This document shows positions 25,163 to 32,932 of a stretch of DNA of 64,000 nt, one piece after another. Where the stretch lies: the NCBI RefSeq assembly GCF_900109685.1, contig NZ_FOBB01000002.1, forward strand, positions 1,358,085 through 1,422,084, given 5' to 3'. Below the pieces are notes generated by a model. It saw nothing but the letters and a program-made list of their open reading frames with translations, had not been told where the DNA came from and made no database searches. This DNA comes from Chitinophaga rupis (GTDB lineage: Bacteria; Bacteroidota; Bacteroidia; Chitinophagales; Chitinophagaceae). A program made the translations under genes and the position numbers. Each line of letters opens with the position of its first letter. Position 1 is the stretch's first letter.

Positions 25163-28100
25163 TTACAGGCCTACGTTTACGCCTACACTAATGGTTCTGG
25201 ATTGCGGGTAGCTGCCCAGGTCTACCCCGCGCATATTGGCATTTTCAAAGGCGCTTACTTCCGGGTCATAGCCTTTGTATTTGGTAAAGGTGGCCAGGTT
25301 CACGGCATTCAGATATACGCGCAGGCTTGAAATACCTTTGATGCGCGGGAAGTTGTAGCCCAGCTGCACATTCTTGATCCTTACATAGGAACCATCTTCC
25401 AGGAACAGGCGGGAGAAGCGGCTGGCCGTGGTATTGGCCTGGTTAGCCTGTATCACGGTATTGCCGGTGCCCTCCCCTCTCCAAACCTGGTCATACACAT
25501 ATTTGGGTATGTTGCCCGAGCCGTTGAGCGTATAAAAGTTCAGCAGGTTGCTGTTCAATACATCGTTGCCCTGCACACCGGTAAGCAGTATGCTCAGGTC
25601 AAAATTTTTGAAGCTCAGGTTATTGGTAAAGCCCCAGGTATAGTCCGGGTTAATATCGCCTATCACGGTGCGGTCCAGGTCATTAATGGCGCCGTCGCTG
25701 TTGCGGTCTTTAAAACGGGTTTGTCCTATTTTGGCATCAGATTGTACGCTTTTAAAATCATCCACCTCTTTCTGGTTCTGGAAAATACCGTCTGTTTCAT
25801 AGCCATATACGGCGCCAATGGGCAGCCCCACTTTTTGTATAAAGGGTTTTACATCCAGCCCGTAACCTGCGCCCAGCCTGTCTGCAAACTGTTCCTGCAC
25901 ATTGCCCAGGTCTGTGATCTTATTGCGGTTTATGGAAAAGTTGGCGGCTACATTCCATTTAAAATCGCCGTTAAAAATGGCGCTGCCCAGTTCCAGCTCA
26001 ATCCCTTTATTACGTACGCTGCCCGAGTTAATGGCCAGGTTGGTATAGCCGCTGGTGGGCGGTAAGGTGATCTGCTGCAGCAGGTCGCGGGTGTTACGCT
26101 GGTATACGTTCACCGTAAAGTTAAAACGGTCTGCAAAGGCGGCATCCAGCCCAATGTTATATTGTCCGCTATGCTCCCAGCCCAGGTCTTTATTGGGCAG
26201 CGTAGTTTCATCCACACCGGATATAACCTGGTTGGCCATGTTGGCAATTACACCGGAAAGCACGCCTTTAGAGGCATATGGGGAAATGGCCTGGTTGCCG
26301 GATTCGCCATAGCTCAGGCGCAGCTTCAGGTCAGAGAACACGTTCATGTCTTTAATAAAAGCTTCTTCGCTCATACGCCAGGCCAGCGCTACAGAGTGGA
26401 AGTAATCCCATTTTTTACCTTCTGCCAACCGGGAGGAGCCGTCTGCACGGAAGGTGTAGGTAAACAGGTATTTATCTGCATAGTTATAGTTGGCGCGGCC
26501 AATGAAAGAAGCCAGCTGCCATTGCTGCGTACCGGAATTGGTAGGCGCGGTGGAAAGGCCGTCCTGCAAACGGTAATAGGCCAGTTTATCGTCCGGGAAG
26601 TTGCGGGATTCCGAGGTGCGGTAACGGCTCATGCTGCGCTCATAGGAAAAACCGCCCAGGAAGTCGAAACGGTGTTTGCCGATTTCATGCTTATAGGTCA
26701 GTAAATTTTCTGTGAGTATGCTGGTATAGCTGCTGTTACTTACAATGGCCTTGCCATTGGTGGCGCGGCCTTCCGATACGGTGCGCGGGTAGTAGGTTTC
26801 ATTTAGCTGCTCAAAATAGTTGGCGCCCAGGCGGGTCTGGAACATCAGTCCTTTGACAAGATCCACGTATGCATTAAAACCGCCAAAACCGGAGGTAACG
26901 GTTTGTTTGGCCAGCACCTCATCCGTATACCGCAGCGGGTTGGCGCCAAAACGGTTAAAGATGTCCTGCGAAACGGTGCGGTCATTTTTATAATCTATTA
27001 CGTGTACCTGGTTATTACTGTCAACGGTGTAGTACGGAATGGGCTGATAGTTCAACGCGCCTCTTACAATACCACCTTCCAAACCGGCGGTGGCAGCGGA
27101 CGTGCGCACCAGTGCGTTGGTAGAGCGGGTAAGCGACAGGTTGGTGGATGTTTTAACGCGGTCCAGCACCTGTTTATCGAGGTTAACGCGAACGCCCCCA
27201 CGTTTATACTGAGAGCCTTTGATCACGCCCTGTTGCACCAGGTAGTTGCCCATTACGGCATAGGTGTTCTTGTCATTACCGCCGGATACGCCCAGCTCAT
27301 AGTTCTGGATATGGGCGCTCCGGTATATTTCATCCTGCCAGTCAATACCTTCTCCAAAGTTCTGCCTGATCTGGTCCGGAGACAGCTTGCCGTTAGTGCC
27401 GCTGTAAGGCAGGTCGTTATCAGAGAAGCCGGCGTTCTTATAGGCTTCATTCACATACTGCGCATACTGATAGGCATTCAGCATTTCCAGTTTTTTGGTA
27501 ACGGTGGCAATGCCCTGAGAGGTATTAAAAGTAATGCGGCCTTTGCCTGCTTTTCCTTTTTTAGTGGTGATGAGCACTACGCCGTTGGCGCCGCGGGAGC
27601 CGTAAATGGCGGTGGCCGAGGCATCCTTTAATACTTCAATGGATTCAATGTCGGCCGGTGAAATGGACGACAGTACATTGGTATTGGTAAGGATGTTGTG
27701 GTTCGGCTCCTGTGCGCCCATCTGGTTAATGGAGGCGCGCGCATTGGCTACAGGCACACCATCAATTACATACAGGGGCTCTGCGCTGCCTAATAAGGTG
27801 CTGGTGCCACGCACCTGTACGCTGATGCCGCCGCCGGGAGCTGCATCATTCTGGGAAACGGCTACCCCTGCAATGCGGCCCTGGAGGCCCTGTTCCAGGG
27901 AGCTAACGGCAGATTTGGTGATCTCTGTGCCTTTGATAGATGCTACGGTACCGGTAAGGTCCCGCTTTTTTACCTGGCCGTAACCTACCACTACTACATC
28001 CGTTAAATTAGTGTTGGAATATAACAGGCTAACGTTAATGGTGCTACGCTGCTGAACAGGGATCTCCTGCGGTTCCATGCCTGTAAAAGTTACCAGCAGT

Positions 28101-28315
28101 GTTCCCGCTCCTTCAGGTAATTGTAATGTGTATTTTCCCTTGCTATCGGCCACCGTGGCCACCTGGGTGTTCTTCACCCGAACAGTGGCCCCTGGAAGCG
28201 GGTTGTTTTTGTCGTCCGTAATAGCGCCGGTAACGGTTCTGCTTTGCGCAGCAAGGGATAATCCGTACAGCAACAGTACAATGCTGCAGGTGGAAACTTT
28301 TTGTAAGAGTTTCAT
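25163..28315 (-). CDS. SusC/RagA-family TonB-dependent glycan transporter
   Basis: A 1050-aa outer-membrane transporter. The signal peptide starts at ATG 28315 (MKLLQKVSTCSIVLLLYGLS). An in-frame ATG at 28354 exists, but a candidate promoter element (28334-28341) lies between them. A carboxypeptidase-like domain (GAITDDKNNPLPGATVRVKN), a TonB-box-like VVVVGYGQ, then the plug with IESIEVLKDASATAIYGSRG and the long barrel follow. It forms the pore beneath SusD and imports oligosaccharides using TonB energy. It is first in the operon and divergent from the AraC-type regulator gene. Confidence 0.95.
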   Translation of the reverse strand: MKLLQKVSTCSIVLLLYGLSLAAQSRTVTGAITDDKNNPLPGATVRVKNTQVATVADSKGKYTLQLPEGAGTLLVTFTGMEPQEIPVQQRSTINVSLLYSNTNLTDVVVVGYGQVKKRDLTGTVASIKGTEITKSAVSSLEQGLQGRIAGVAVSQNDAAPGGGISVQVRGTSTLLGSAEPLYVIDGVPVANARASINQMGAQEPNHNILTNTNVLSSISPADIESIEVLKDASATAIYGSRGANGVVLITTKKGKAGKGRITFNTSQGIATVTKKLEMLNAYQYAQYVNEAYKNAGFSDNDLPYSGTNGKLSPDQIRQNFGEGIDWQDEIYRSAHIQNYELGVSGGNDKNTYAVMGNYLVQQGVIKGSQYKRGGVRVNLDKQVLDRVKTSTNLSLTRSTNALVRTSAATAGLEGGIVRGALNYQPIPYYTVDSNNQVHVIDYKNDRTVSQDIFNRFGANPLRYTDEVLAKQTVTSGFGGFNAYVDLVKGLMFQTRLGANYFEQLNETYYPRTVSEGRATNGKAIVSNSSYTSILTENLLTYKHEIGKHRFDFLGGFSYERSMSRYRTSESRNFPDDKLAYYRLQDGLSTAPTNSGTQQWQLASFIGRANYNYADKYLFTYTFRADGSSRLAEGKKWDYFHSVALAWRMSEEAFIKDMNVFSDLKLRLSYGESGNQAISPYASKGVLSGVIANMANQVISGVDETTLPNKDLGWEHSGQYNIGLDAAFADRFNFTVNVYQRNTRDLLQQITLPPTSGYTNLAINSGSVRNKGIELELGSAIFNGDFKWNVAANFSINRNKITDLGNVQEQFADRLGAGYGLDVKPFIQKVGLPIGAVYGYETDGIFQNQKEVDDFKSVQSDAKIGQTRFKDRNSDGAINDLDRTVIGDINPDYTWGFTNNLSFKNFDLSILLTGVQGNDVLNSNLLNFYTLNGSGNIPKYVYDQVWRGEGTGNTVIQANQANTTASRFSRLFLEDGSYVRIKNVQLGYNFPRIKGISSLRVYLNAVNLATFTKYKGYDPEVSAFENANMRGVDLGSYPQSRTISVGVNVGL

Positions 28316-28333
28316 AACGAAAGAATTTGATCC

Positions 28334-28341
28334 AAAACTAA
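28334..28341 (-). promoter_or_regulatory. Candidate TAnnTTTG -7 element for SusC
   Basis: On the minus strand TAGTTTTG fits the Bacteroidota -7 consensus TAnnTTTG, 18 bases before ATG 28315. No convincing -33 TTTG is seen at the usual distance, so support is partial. It overlaps the upstream in-frame coding extension, which favours the shorter SusC start. Confidence 0.35.
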
Positions 28342-28528
28342 TCTTATTACACACTGCTTATTTATACTTTTTTATCTTCTTATTATCAGATTGTATCTTT
28401 GTTGGAAGGATGGGAAAAGTGAATACCTGAAAAATGCCTGTAAACAGGGCGCTTGATAAATTTGTCTTGCGGGAATACAGGGTGGTATTATTTTATCCAT
28501 TATATTTGACTATATAAGCTCCACTGTT

Positions 28529-29419
28529 ATGAATCACGCAGCCATTACCAGCAACATTCTGCGGGAAATTACCCCGCTTACCCAGAGCGATTGTTTCATG
28601 ATCTTTGCCCGCAGCAAGCATAAATTTGACTTTCCCTTACATTATCATGAAGAATTTGAGCTGAACCTGATCTTAAATGCAAAGGGTGCGCAGCGCATAG
28701 TGGGCGACCATATAGATACTATTGAAGCAGAGGAGCTGGTGCTGGTGGGCCCTAATCTGAACCACGGCTGGTTTACGCATGAATGCCGCAGCAAGGAAAT
28801 TACGGAAATCACCATCCAGTTCCACCGCGACCTGTTTGATGATAAGCTGCTGCGTAAGAACCAGCTAAGCTTTATGCGGGTGATGTTTGAAAAGGCGGCT
28901 AACGGCATCCTGTTTTCCCCGGACACCATTAAGCAGCTCACTCCCCGCCTGCTGACGCTGAATCAGAAAGCGGGATTTGATTCGGTGCTGGAGCTGATGT
29001 CTATCCTGCACGACCTGTCTATTTCCCGCAACATGCGCACGTTGTCGGACACCACTTTTCATAAAGGGTTGTTTAACCATAACAGCCGGCGCATTGAGAA
29101 GGCTTTTGAGTACATGAATATTAATTACGACAAAGCCATTAGCCTTACAGATGTAGCCAGGCTGGTAAGTATGACGGAGGTTTCGTTCAGCCGTTTCATT
29201 AAGAGGTGTACCGGCAATACGTTTATTGACAGCCTGAATGAGATCCGGCTGGGACATGCCTGCCGCCTGCTGGTGAATACCACATATGCGGTGGCTGAAA
29301 TATCCTACAAATGCGGGTTTAACAATATCTCCAACTTTAACCGGCTGTTTAAAAAGAAGAAAGGTTGTACGCCCAAGCAGTTCAGGGAAAGTTTGAGCGG
29401 AACGAGAACGTTTATTTAG
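28529..29419 (+). CDS. AraC-family transcriptional regulator of the mannan locus
   Basis: A 296-aa regulator. Its N-terminal cupin-like sensor domain (about 15-110) has FDFPLHYHEEFELNLILNAK. The C-terminal double helix-turn-helix (about 195-292) has AISLTDVARLVSMTEVSFSR in the first HTH and AEISYKCGFNNISNFNRLFK with KGCTPKQFRESL in the second, the AraC signature. It is transcribed divergently from SusC across a 213-base gap, the usual layout for a local activator, so it probably senses a manno-oligosaccharide and controls the operon. The sensor ligand cannot be read. Confidence 0.93.
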   Translation: MNHAAITSNILREITPLTQSDCFMIFARSKHKFDFPLHYHEEFELNLILNAKGAQRIVGDHIDTIEAEELVLVGPNLNHGWFTHECRSKEITEITIQFHRDLFDDKLLRKNQLSFMRVMFEKAANGILFSPDTIKQLTPRLLTLNQKAGFDSVLELMSILHDLSISRNMRTLSDTTFHKGLFNHNSRRIEKAFEYMNINYDKAISLTDVARLVSMTEVSFSRFIKRCTGNTFIDSLNEIRLGHACRLLVNTTYAVAEISYKCGFNNISNFNRLFKKKKGCTPKQFRESLSGTRTFI

Positions 29420-29562
29420 GAGCGGAAAGCAGAAAGGATAAAGCAGAAAGCTGATTGAAGCGATTGGAAACCGGGTTTTGCTTCTTTGGCTTTTGCCGCT
29501 TAAAGATCCCCGTTAAACAGCTTTGTGCTTTCCGCTTTCTGCTTTCTGCTCTTTCTTAATCT
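29420..29562. repeat. AAAGC-word inverted repeat after the AraC gene
   Basis: The left arm (29421-29455) reads GAGCGGAAAGCAGAAAGG then ATAAAGCAGAAAGC, starting right after the stop. The right arm (about 29518-29558) reads GCTTTGTGCTTTCCGC then TTTCTGCTTTCTGCTC. The core of about 60 bases carries GATTGGAAACCGGG. The arms could form a 30-40 base imperfect stem and may act as the end of the regulator transcript. Confidence 0.78.
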
Positions 29563-29617
29563 AGGTTAATGGTCATAACCCCTGCCTTTCGGAAATTTGT
29601 GTTATCAAATTACAATT

Positions 29618-30340
29618 ATGGCAACACATACCTTACATACGGCAGCTACCCGCGGACATGCGGACCACGGCTGGTTAAGCAGCCACCAGACCTTTAGCTT
29701 TGCCGGTTATTATAACCCGGACCGGGTTCATTTTGGCGCTTTACGGGTGTTAAATGATGATGTGGTAGCTGGCGGCAAGGGCTTTGGCAGCCACCCGCAT
29801 GATAATATGGAAATTATCAGTATTCCGCTGGAAGGCCAGCTGGAACATAAAGATAACATGGGCCATACCCAGGCCATTCACCAGGGCGATATCCAGATCA
29901 TGAGCACGGGCAGCGGCGTATTCCATAGCGAGTATAACGGCCACCCCACCAAACCGGTTAAATTCCTGCAGATCTGGCTGTTTCCCAACAAGCTGAATGT
30001 AACGCCCCGGTACGACCAGATCACCCTGAACCCGGCAGACCGGCATAATACCCTGCAGCAGATCATCTCCCCTAACCCGGACGATGCAGGTACCTGGCTG
30101 TACCAGGACGCCTGGTTTCACCTGGGCCGGTTCGATGCTGGTTTTGCAACCACATACAACCTGAAAAAACAGGGTAACGGCGTGTATGTTTTTGTGATCA
30201 AAGGCAGCTTTACCGTAGACGGGCAAGCTTTAGCGGAACGCGACGGACTGGGAATTACCGGTACGGATAACATTGCCATTACCGCCAACAGCGCCGATGC
30301 TGAATTACTGATCATGGAAGTGCCCATGCAAATTAACTAA
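29618..30340 (+). CDS. Pirin-family bicupin protein (YhhW/quercetinase-like)
   Basis: A 240-aa protein. ATG 29618 (MATHTLHTAATRGHADHGWL) is preferred over a TTG seven codons upstream. Pirin N-terminal cupin motifs are TFSFAGYYNPDRVHFGALRV, FGSHPHDNMEIISIPLEGQL (metal-ligand His pair and Glu) and IMSTGSGVFHSEYN. A second cupin-like half follows with little metal conservation. Some YhhW-like pirins show quercetin 2,3-dioxygenase activity; the physiological role is unclear. It begins a tightly spaced set with a receiver-like protein, a ring-cleaving dioxygenase and an esterase, suggesting aromatic or quinone stress. Confidence 0.9.
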   Translation: MATHTLHTAATRGHADHGWLSSHQTFSFAGYYNPDRVHFGALRVLNDDVVAGGKGFGSHPHDNMEIISIPLEGQLEHKDNMGHTQAIHQGDIQIMSTGSGVFHSEYNGHPTKPVKFLQIWLFPNKLNVTPRYDQITLNPADRHNTLQQIISPNPDDAGTWLYQDAWFHLGRFDAGFATTYNLKKQGNGVYVFVIKGSFTVDGQALAERDGLGITGTDNIAITANSADAELLIMEVPMQIN

Positions 30341-30344
30341 CCTT

Positions 30345-30647
30345 ATGCAAGCTTTAAACATACTGGCAATAGGCCGCAACCCGGAGATCATGGCTGTAAT
30401 AAACCGGTTGCTGAACACACCCGAAAACCGTACAGGCGTCACCGTTACTACGGATGAGGAAGCCCTGGCAGCTTTTCAAAAAACAGCTTTTGACCTGGTG
30501 CTGCTTTGCGCAGGCATATCTGAACAGGAAGGCGCTGCATTAAGCGCCAAACTGTTACAACTACAGCCCGGAGTGCCGGTAATACGCCACTATGGCGGCG
30601 GCAGCGGCCTGCTGGATAATGAGATACGAGCTGCATTAGCTAAATAA
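30345..30647 (+). CDS. Degenerate response-regulator receiver-like protein
   Basis: A 100-aa single-domain protein with a CheY-like beta/alpha pattern: LNILAIGRNPEIMAVINRLL, then FDLVLLCAGISEQEG, then VPVIRHYGGGSGLL. The acidic pocket at the first strand is absent (AIGRNP), and the phosphoacceptor position of the DLVLLD motif is Cys55. It is therefore unlikely to be phosphorylated and may be a binding or redox-sensing domain. It starts 4 bases after the pirin gene, so it is cotranscribed and possibly coupled. Assignment rests on pattern only. Confidence 0.65.
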   Translation: MQALNILAIGRNPEIMAVINRLLNTPENRTGVTVTTDEEALAAFQKTAFDLVLLCAGISEQEGAALSAKLLQLQPGVPVIRHYGGGSGLLDNEIRAALAK

Positions 30648-30682
30648 ACCAAACAAACAACATCCACCCTTAAATTAAATAT

Positions 30683-31639
30683 ATGAGCCAGTTAGTTACA
30701 GGCATTCACCATGTTACCGCAATAGCAGGTGATGCTCAAAAAAATATAGATTTCTATGCCGGTATCCTGGGCGTTCGTTTAGTAAAGAAGACTGTGAACT
30801 TTGATGCGCCGGATGTATACCACTTTTATTATGGCGATGAAGCCGGCCACCCCGGCAGCATTATGACCTTTTTCCCTTATGGCACCGGGCTGGTACATGG
30901 CCGCCATGGTAAAGGCATGCTGAATACCACTACGTTTTCCGTACCTGCTGCTGCGCTTACCTTTTGGCTGGAAAGGCTGAAACGTTTTGGCGTAAGCTAC
31001 AAAGAGCCGCAGGAGCGTTTTGACGGTGAAGTAGTGATCTACTTTGAAGACCCGGATGGTTTAGGCCTGGAGCTGGTATTTAATGACCGTGATGAACGTA
31101 AGGGATTCACCTATGGCCCCATACCTATTGAATATGCCATCAAAGGTTTTTACAATGTAGAAATATGGGAAGACGGTTATGAACGTACCGCAGGTTTGCT
31201 TACCGAACAGCTGGATCATAAGCTTATCGCAGAAAAAGGCAACCGTTTCCGCTTTGCTGCTACAGATAAACCGGGTAATTATATTGACATCCTTTGCTCA
31301 CCGGAAAGCCTGAAAGGCCTGGCAGGTAACGGTACCGTGCACCATATTGCCTTTAGTACGCCGGACAGTGCTTCCCAGCTGGCGGTACGCCAGAAGATAG
31401 TGCAACGCATGATCAATACCACGCCGGTGCTGGACCGCAATTACTTTACTTCCATTTACTTCCGGGAGCCGGGCGGCGTGCTGTTTGAAGTAGCTACGGC
31501 AGGTCCTGGTTTTGCGGTAGATGAACCGATGGAACATTTGGGCGAAGGCCTGAAGCTGCCTGCCCAGTTTGAACCCAGCCGGGAACAGATAGCGAAGGAA
31601 TTACCGCAGGTGAGCTTACACTTAGACCAATACAAATAA
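30683..31639 (+). CDS. VOC-family ring-cleaving dioxygenase (MhqO-like)
   Basis: A 318-aa protein with two vicinal-oxygen-chelate modules: TGIHHVTAIAGDAQKNIDFY at the N-terminus, GTVHHIAFSTPDSASQLAVR in the second half, and a Glu ligand in GGVLFEVATAGPGF. The first-module sequence NFYAGVLG-type and FFPYGTGLVHGRHGKGM are typical of the YkcA/MhqO/MhqA group, proposed to open hydroquinone-type rings with Fe2+. Together with the downstream esterase, one base after its stop, it resembles the B. subtilis mhqNOD arrangement for quinone resistance. Cytoplasmic. Exact substrate unknown. Confidence 0.9.
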   Translation: MSQLVTGIHHVTAIAGDAQKNIDFYAGILGVRLVKKTVNFDAPDVYHFYYGDEAGHPGSIMTFFPYGTGLVHGRHGKGMLNTTTFSVPAAALTFWLERLKRFGVSYKEPQERFDGEVVIYFEDPDGLGLELVFNDRDERKGFTYGPIPIEYAIKGFYNVEIWEDGYERTAGLLTEQLDHKLIAEKGNRFRFAATDKPGNYIDILCSPESLKGLAGNGTVHHIAFSTPDSASQLAVRQKIVQRMINTTPVLDRNYFTSIYFREPGGVLFEVATAGPGFAVDEPMEHLGEGLKLPAQFEPSREQIAKELPQVSLHLDQYK

Positions 31640-31640
31640 G

Positions 31641-32267
31641 ATGCACACAAAAAATATTATAACCGCAGGATTAGCTGTGAACGAAGCTCAAAAGGCTTTG
31701 GTGATGATACATGGAAGGGGTGGCAGCGCTGAGGACATTCTCAGCCTGGCGCCCCACCTTGCGGTGCAGGATTTTGCGCTGCTGGCCCCGCAGGCCAGCG
31801 GTAACAGCTGGTACCCAAACTCATTCCTGGCAGCGCCGGAGCGTAATGAACCCTGGTTAACAGGAGCGCTGAATGTGTTAAAATCAGTAACGGAAGACCT
31901 CCAACAGCAGGGCATTACAGCGGAACAAACCTATTTCCTGGGTTTTTCACAGGGCGCCTGCCTGATGCTGGAATTTATTACACGTAATGCCACCAGGTAT
32001 GGCGGTGCAGCTGCCTTTACCGGCGGATTGATCGGTGATAGGATCTATCCTGAAAATTATAAGGGCGACTTTAATGGCACCCCCATCTTCATAGGCAGCA
32101 GTAACCCGGATATGCACGTGCCTGTTGAGCGTGTGTATGCTACTGCAAACATACTGCAGGACAAACATGCTAAGGTTATCCTTAAAGTATATGATAATAT
32201 GGGCCATACCATTAACCAGGATGAGCTTGGACAGGTTAATAAACATATTTTCGGCACTGTGGAGTAG
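31641..32267 (+). CDS. Phospholipase/carboxylesterase (MhqD-like alpha/beta hydrolase)
   Basis: A 208-aa protein of the Abhydrolase_2 type: LVMIHGRGGSAEDI (oxyanion loop), FLGFSQGACL (nucleophile Ser), the Asp in SSNPDMHVPVERV, and catalytic His in MGHTINQDE. It starts one base after the ring-cleaving dioxygenase gene. In B. subtilis MhqD sits with MhqO and is induced by methylhydroquinone; the same pairing here suggests hydrolysis of a ring-cleavage or conjugate ester, which is inference. No signal peptide. Confidence 0.9.
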   Translation: MHTKNIITAGLAVNEAQKALVMIHGRGGSAEDILSLAPHLAVQDFALLAPQASGNSWYPNSFLAAPERNEPWLTGALNVLKSVTEDLQQQGITAEQTYFLGFSQGACLMLEFITRNATRYGGAAAFTGGLIGDRIYPENYKGDFNGTPIFIGSSNPDMHVPVERVYATANILQDKHAKVILKVYDNMGHTINQDELGQVNKHIFGTVE

Positions 32268-32291
32268 CTGTTATTTGCAAAGGCGATTGTG

Positions 32292-32299
32292 TATATTTG
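32292..32299 (+). promoter_or_regulatory. Candidate -7 element TATATTTG
   Basis: An exact match to TAnnTTTG, 22 bases before ATG 32322. A TTTG lies at 32274-32277 but the spacing is only 14, shorter than the usual 19-21, so the -33 part is unsupported. The element argues for the start at 32322 rather than the GTG at 32289. Confidence 0.45.
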
Positions 32300-32321
32300 G
32301 ATAGTAGCTAACAGCTGTTAT

Positions 32322-32873
32322 ATGGAGCCTGCCGGGATAAAGCAAAGGGTTGTCTTTTACAACGGGGTTGCCAACCTCTTCTGGTCTGTATTGAACCTGC
32401 TGCCCATTTATATTTACTGTTACAGTTCAGTAGTGCCACTGTGGCTGTATGTGGCAGGCGCCATCAGCATCATTACCCTGTTCCTTCCCCGGAGTGTTTT
32501 AAATAAATTGCAGCTGGGCTCTACCACAGCAGTGTATCATAAGCTGGGCGTACATTATATTAACCAGGTTACGCAGAATGGTACCGTTATCAATAACCTC
32601 ATCCGCAGAAAATATCCGCATTATAAAGTGGTGGGCAATACGCGGCAGGCCATTCAGCTGCATTACCGGAAAACGTATATGTTTGAACGTTTCCATTACG
32701 TGCTGCTTTGCTTTTTTATCTGCATCATGATCTATGCGCTGGTGCAGGAACAATATACCTGGGCGGGAATTTTACTGCTTACCAACATCCTGTACAATAT
32801 GTATCCTATTTTGCTGCAGCAGTATGTGAGGATCAAGCTGGAGCCTTTTGTTTCCCATTCTTCCATAAAATAA
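32322..32873 (+). CDS. CrtO-like small membrane protein (acyltransferase-related?)
   Basis: A 183-aa protein with four hydrophobic segments, approximately residues 13-33, 38-57, 117-137 and 142-162. The layout and a conserved-looking centre (FLPRSVLNKLQLG, then YHKLGVHYINQVTQNG and INNLIRRKYP) resemble the glycosyl-diaponeurosporenoate acyltransferase (CrtO) family, but no carotenoid genes lie nearby and I am not certain of the match. ATG 32322 is preferred because a promoter-like element overlaps the longer GTG-start version. A terminator follows directly. Confidence 0.5.
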   Translation: MEPAGIKQRVVFYNGVANLFWSVLNLLPIYIYCYSSVVPLWLYVAGAISIITLFLPRSVLNKLQLGSTTAVYHKLGVHYINQVTQNGTVINNLIRRKYPHYKVVGNTRQAIQLHYRKTYMFERFHYVLLCFFICIMIYALVQEQYTWAGILLLTNILYNMYPILLQQYVRIKLEPFVSHSSIK

Positions 32874-32909
32874 GGCATACTGTTTTTAAGCAGCATGCCT
32901 TATTTTTTT
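32872..32909 (+). terminator. Rho-independent terminator
   Basis: AAGGCATACTG (32872-32882) pairs with CAGCATGCCTT (32891-32901) with one G-T wobble and an 8-base loop, then ATTTTTTT. It separates the small membrane protein gene from the convergent T9SS cargo gene. Confidence 0.85.
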
Positions 32910-32932
32910 CAATCCACCAGGTAAAACAATGC

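Noticed and set aside
25721..27631. Series of plus-strand frames opposite SusC
   Set aside because: These are shadows of the GC-rich third positions of the SusC gene, with no domain.
28316..28354. Longer N-terminus for SusC
   Set aside because: It would put 13 polar residues ahead of a good signal peptide, and a promoter-like element overlaps it.
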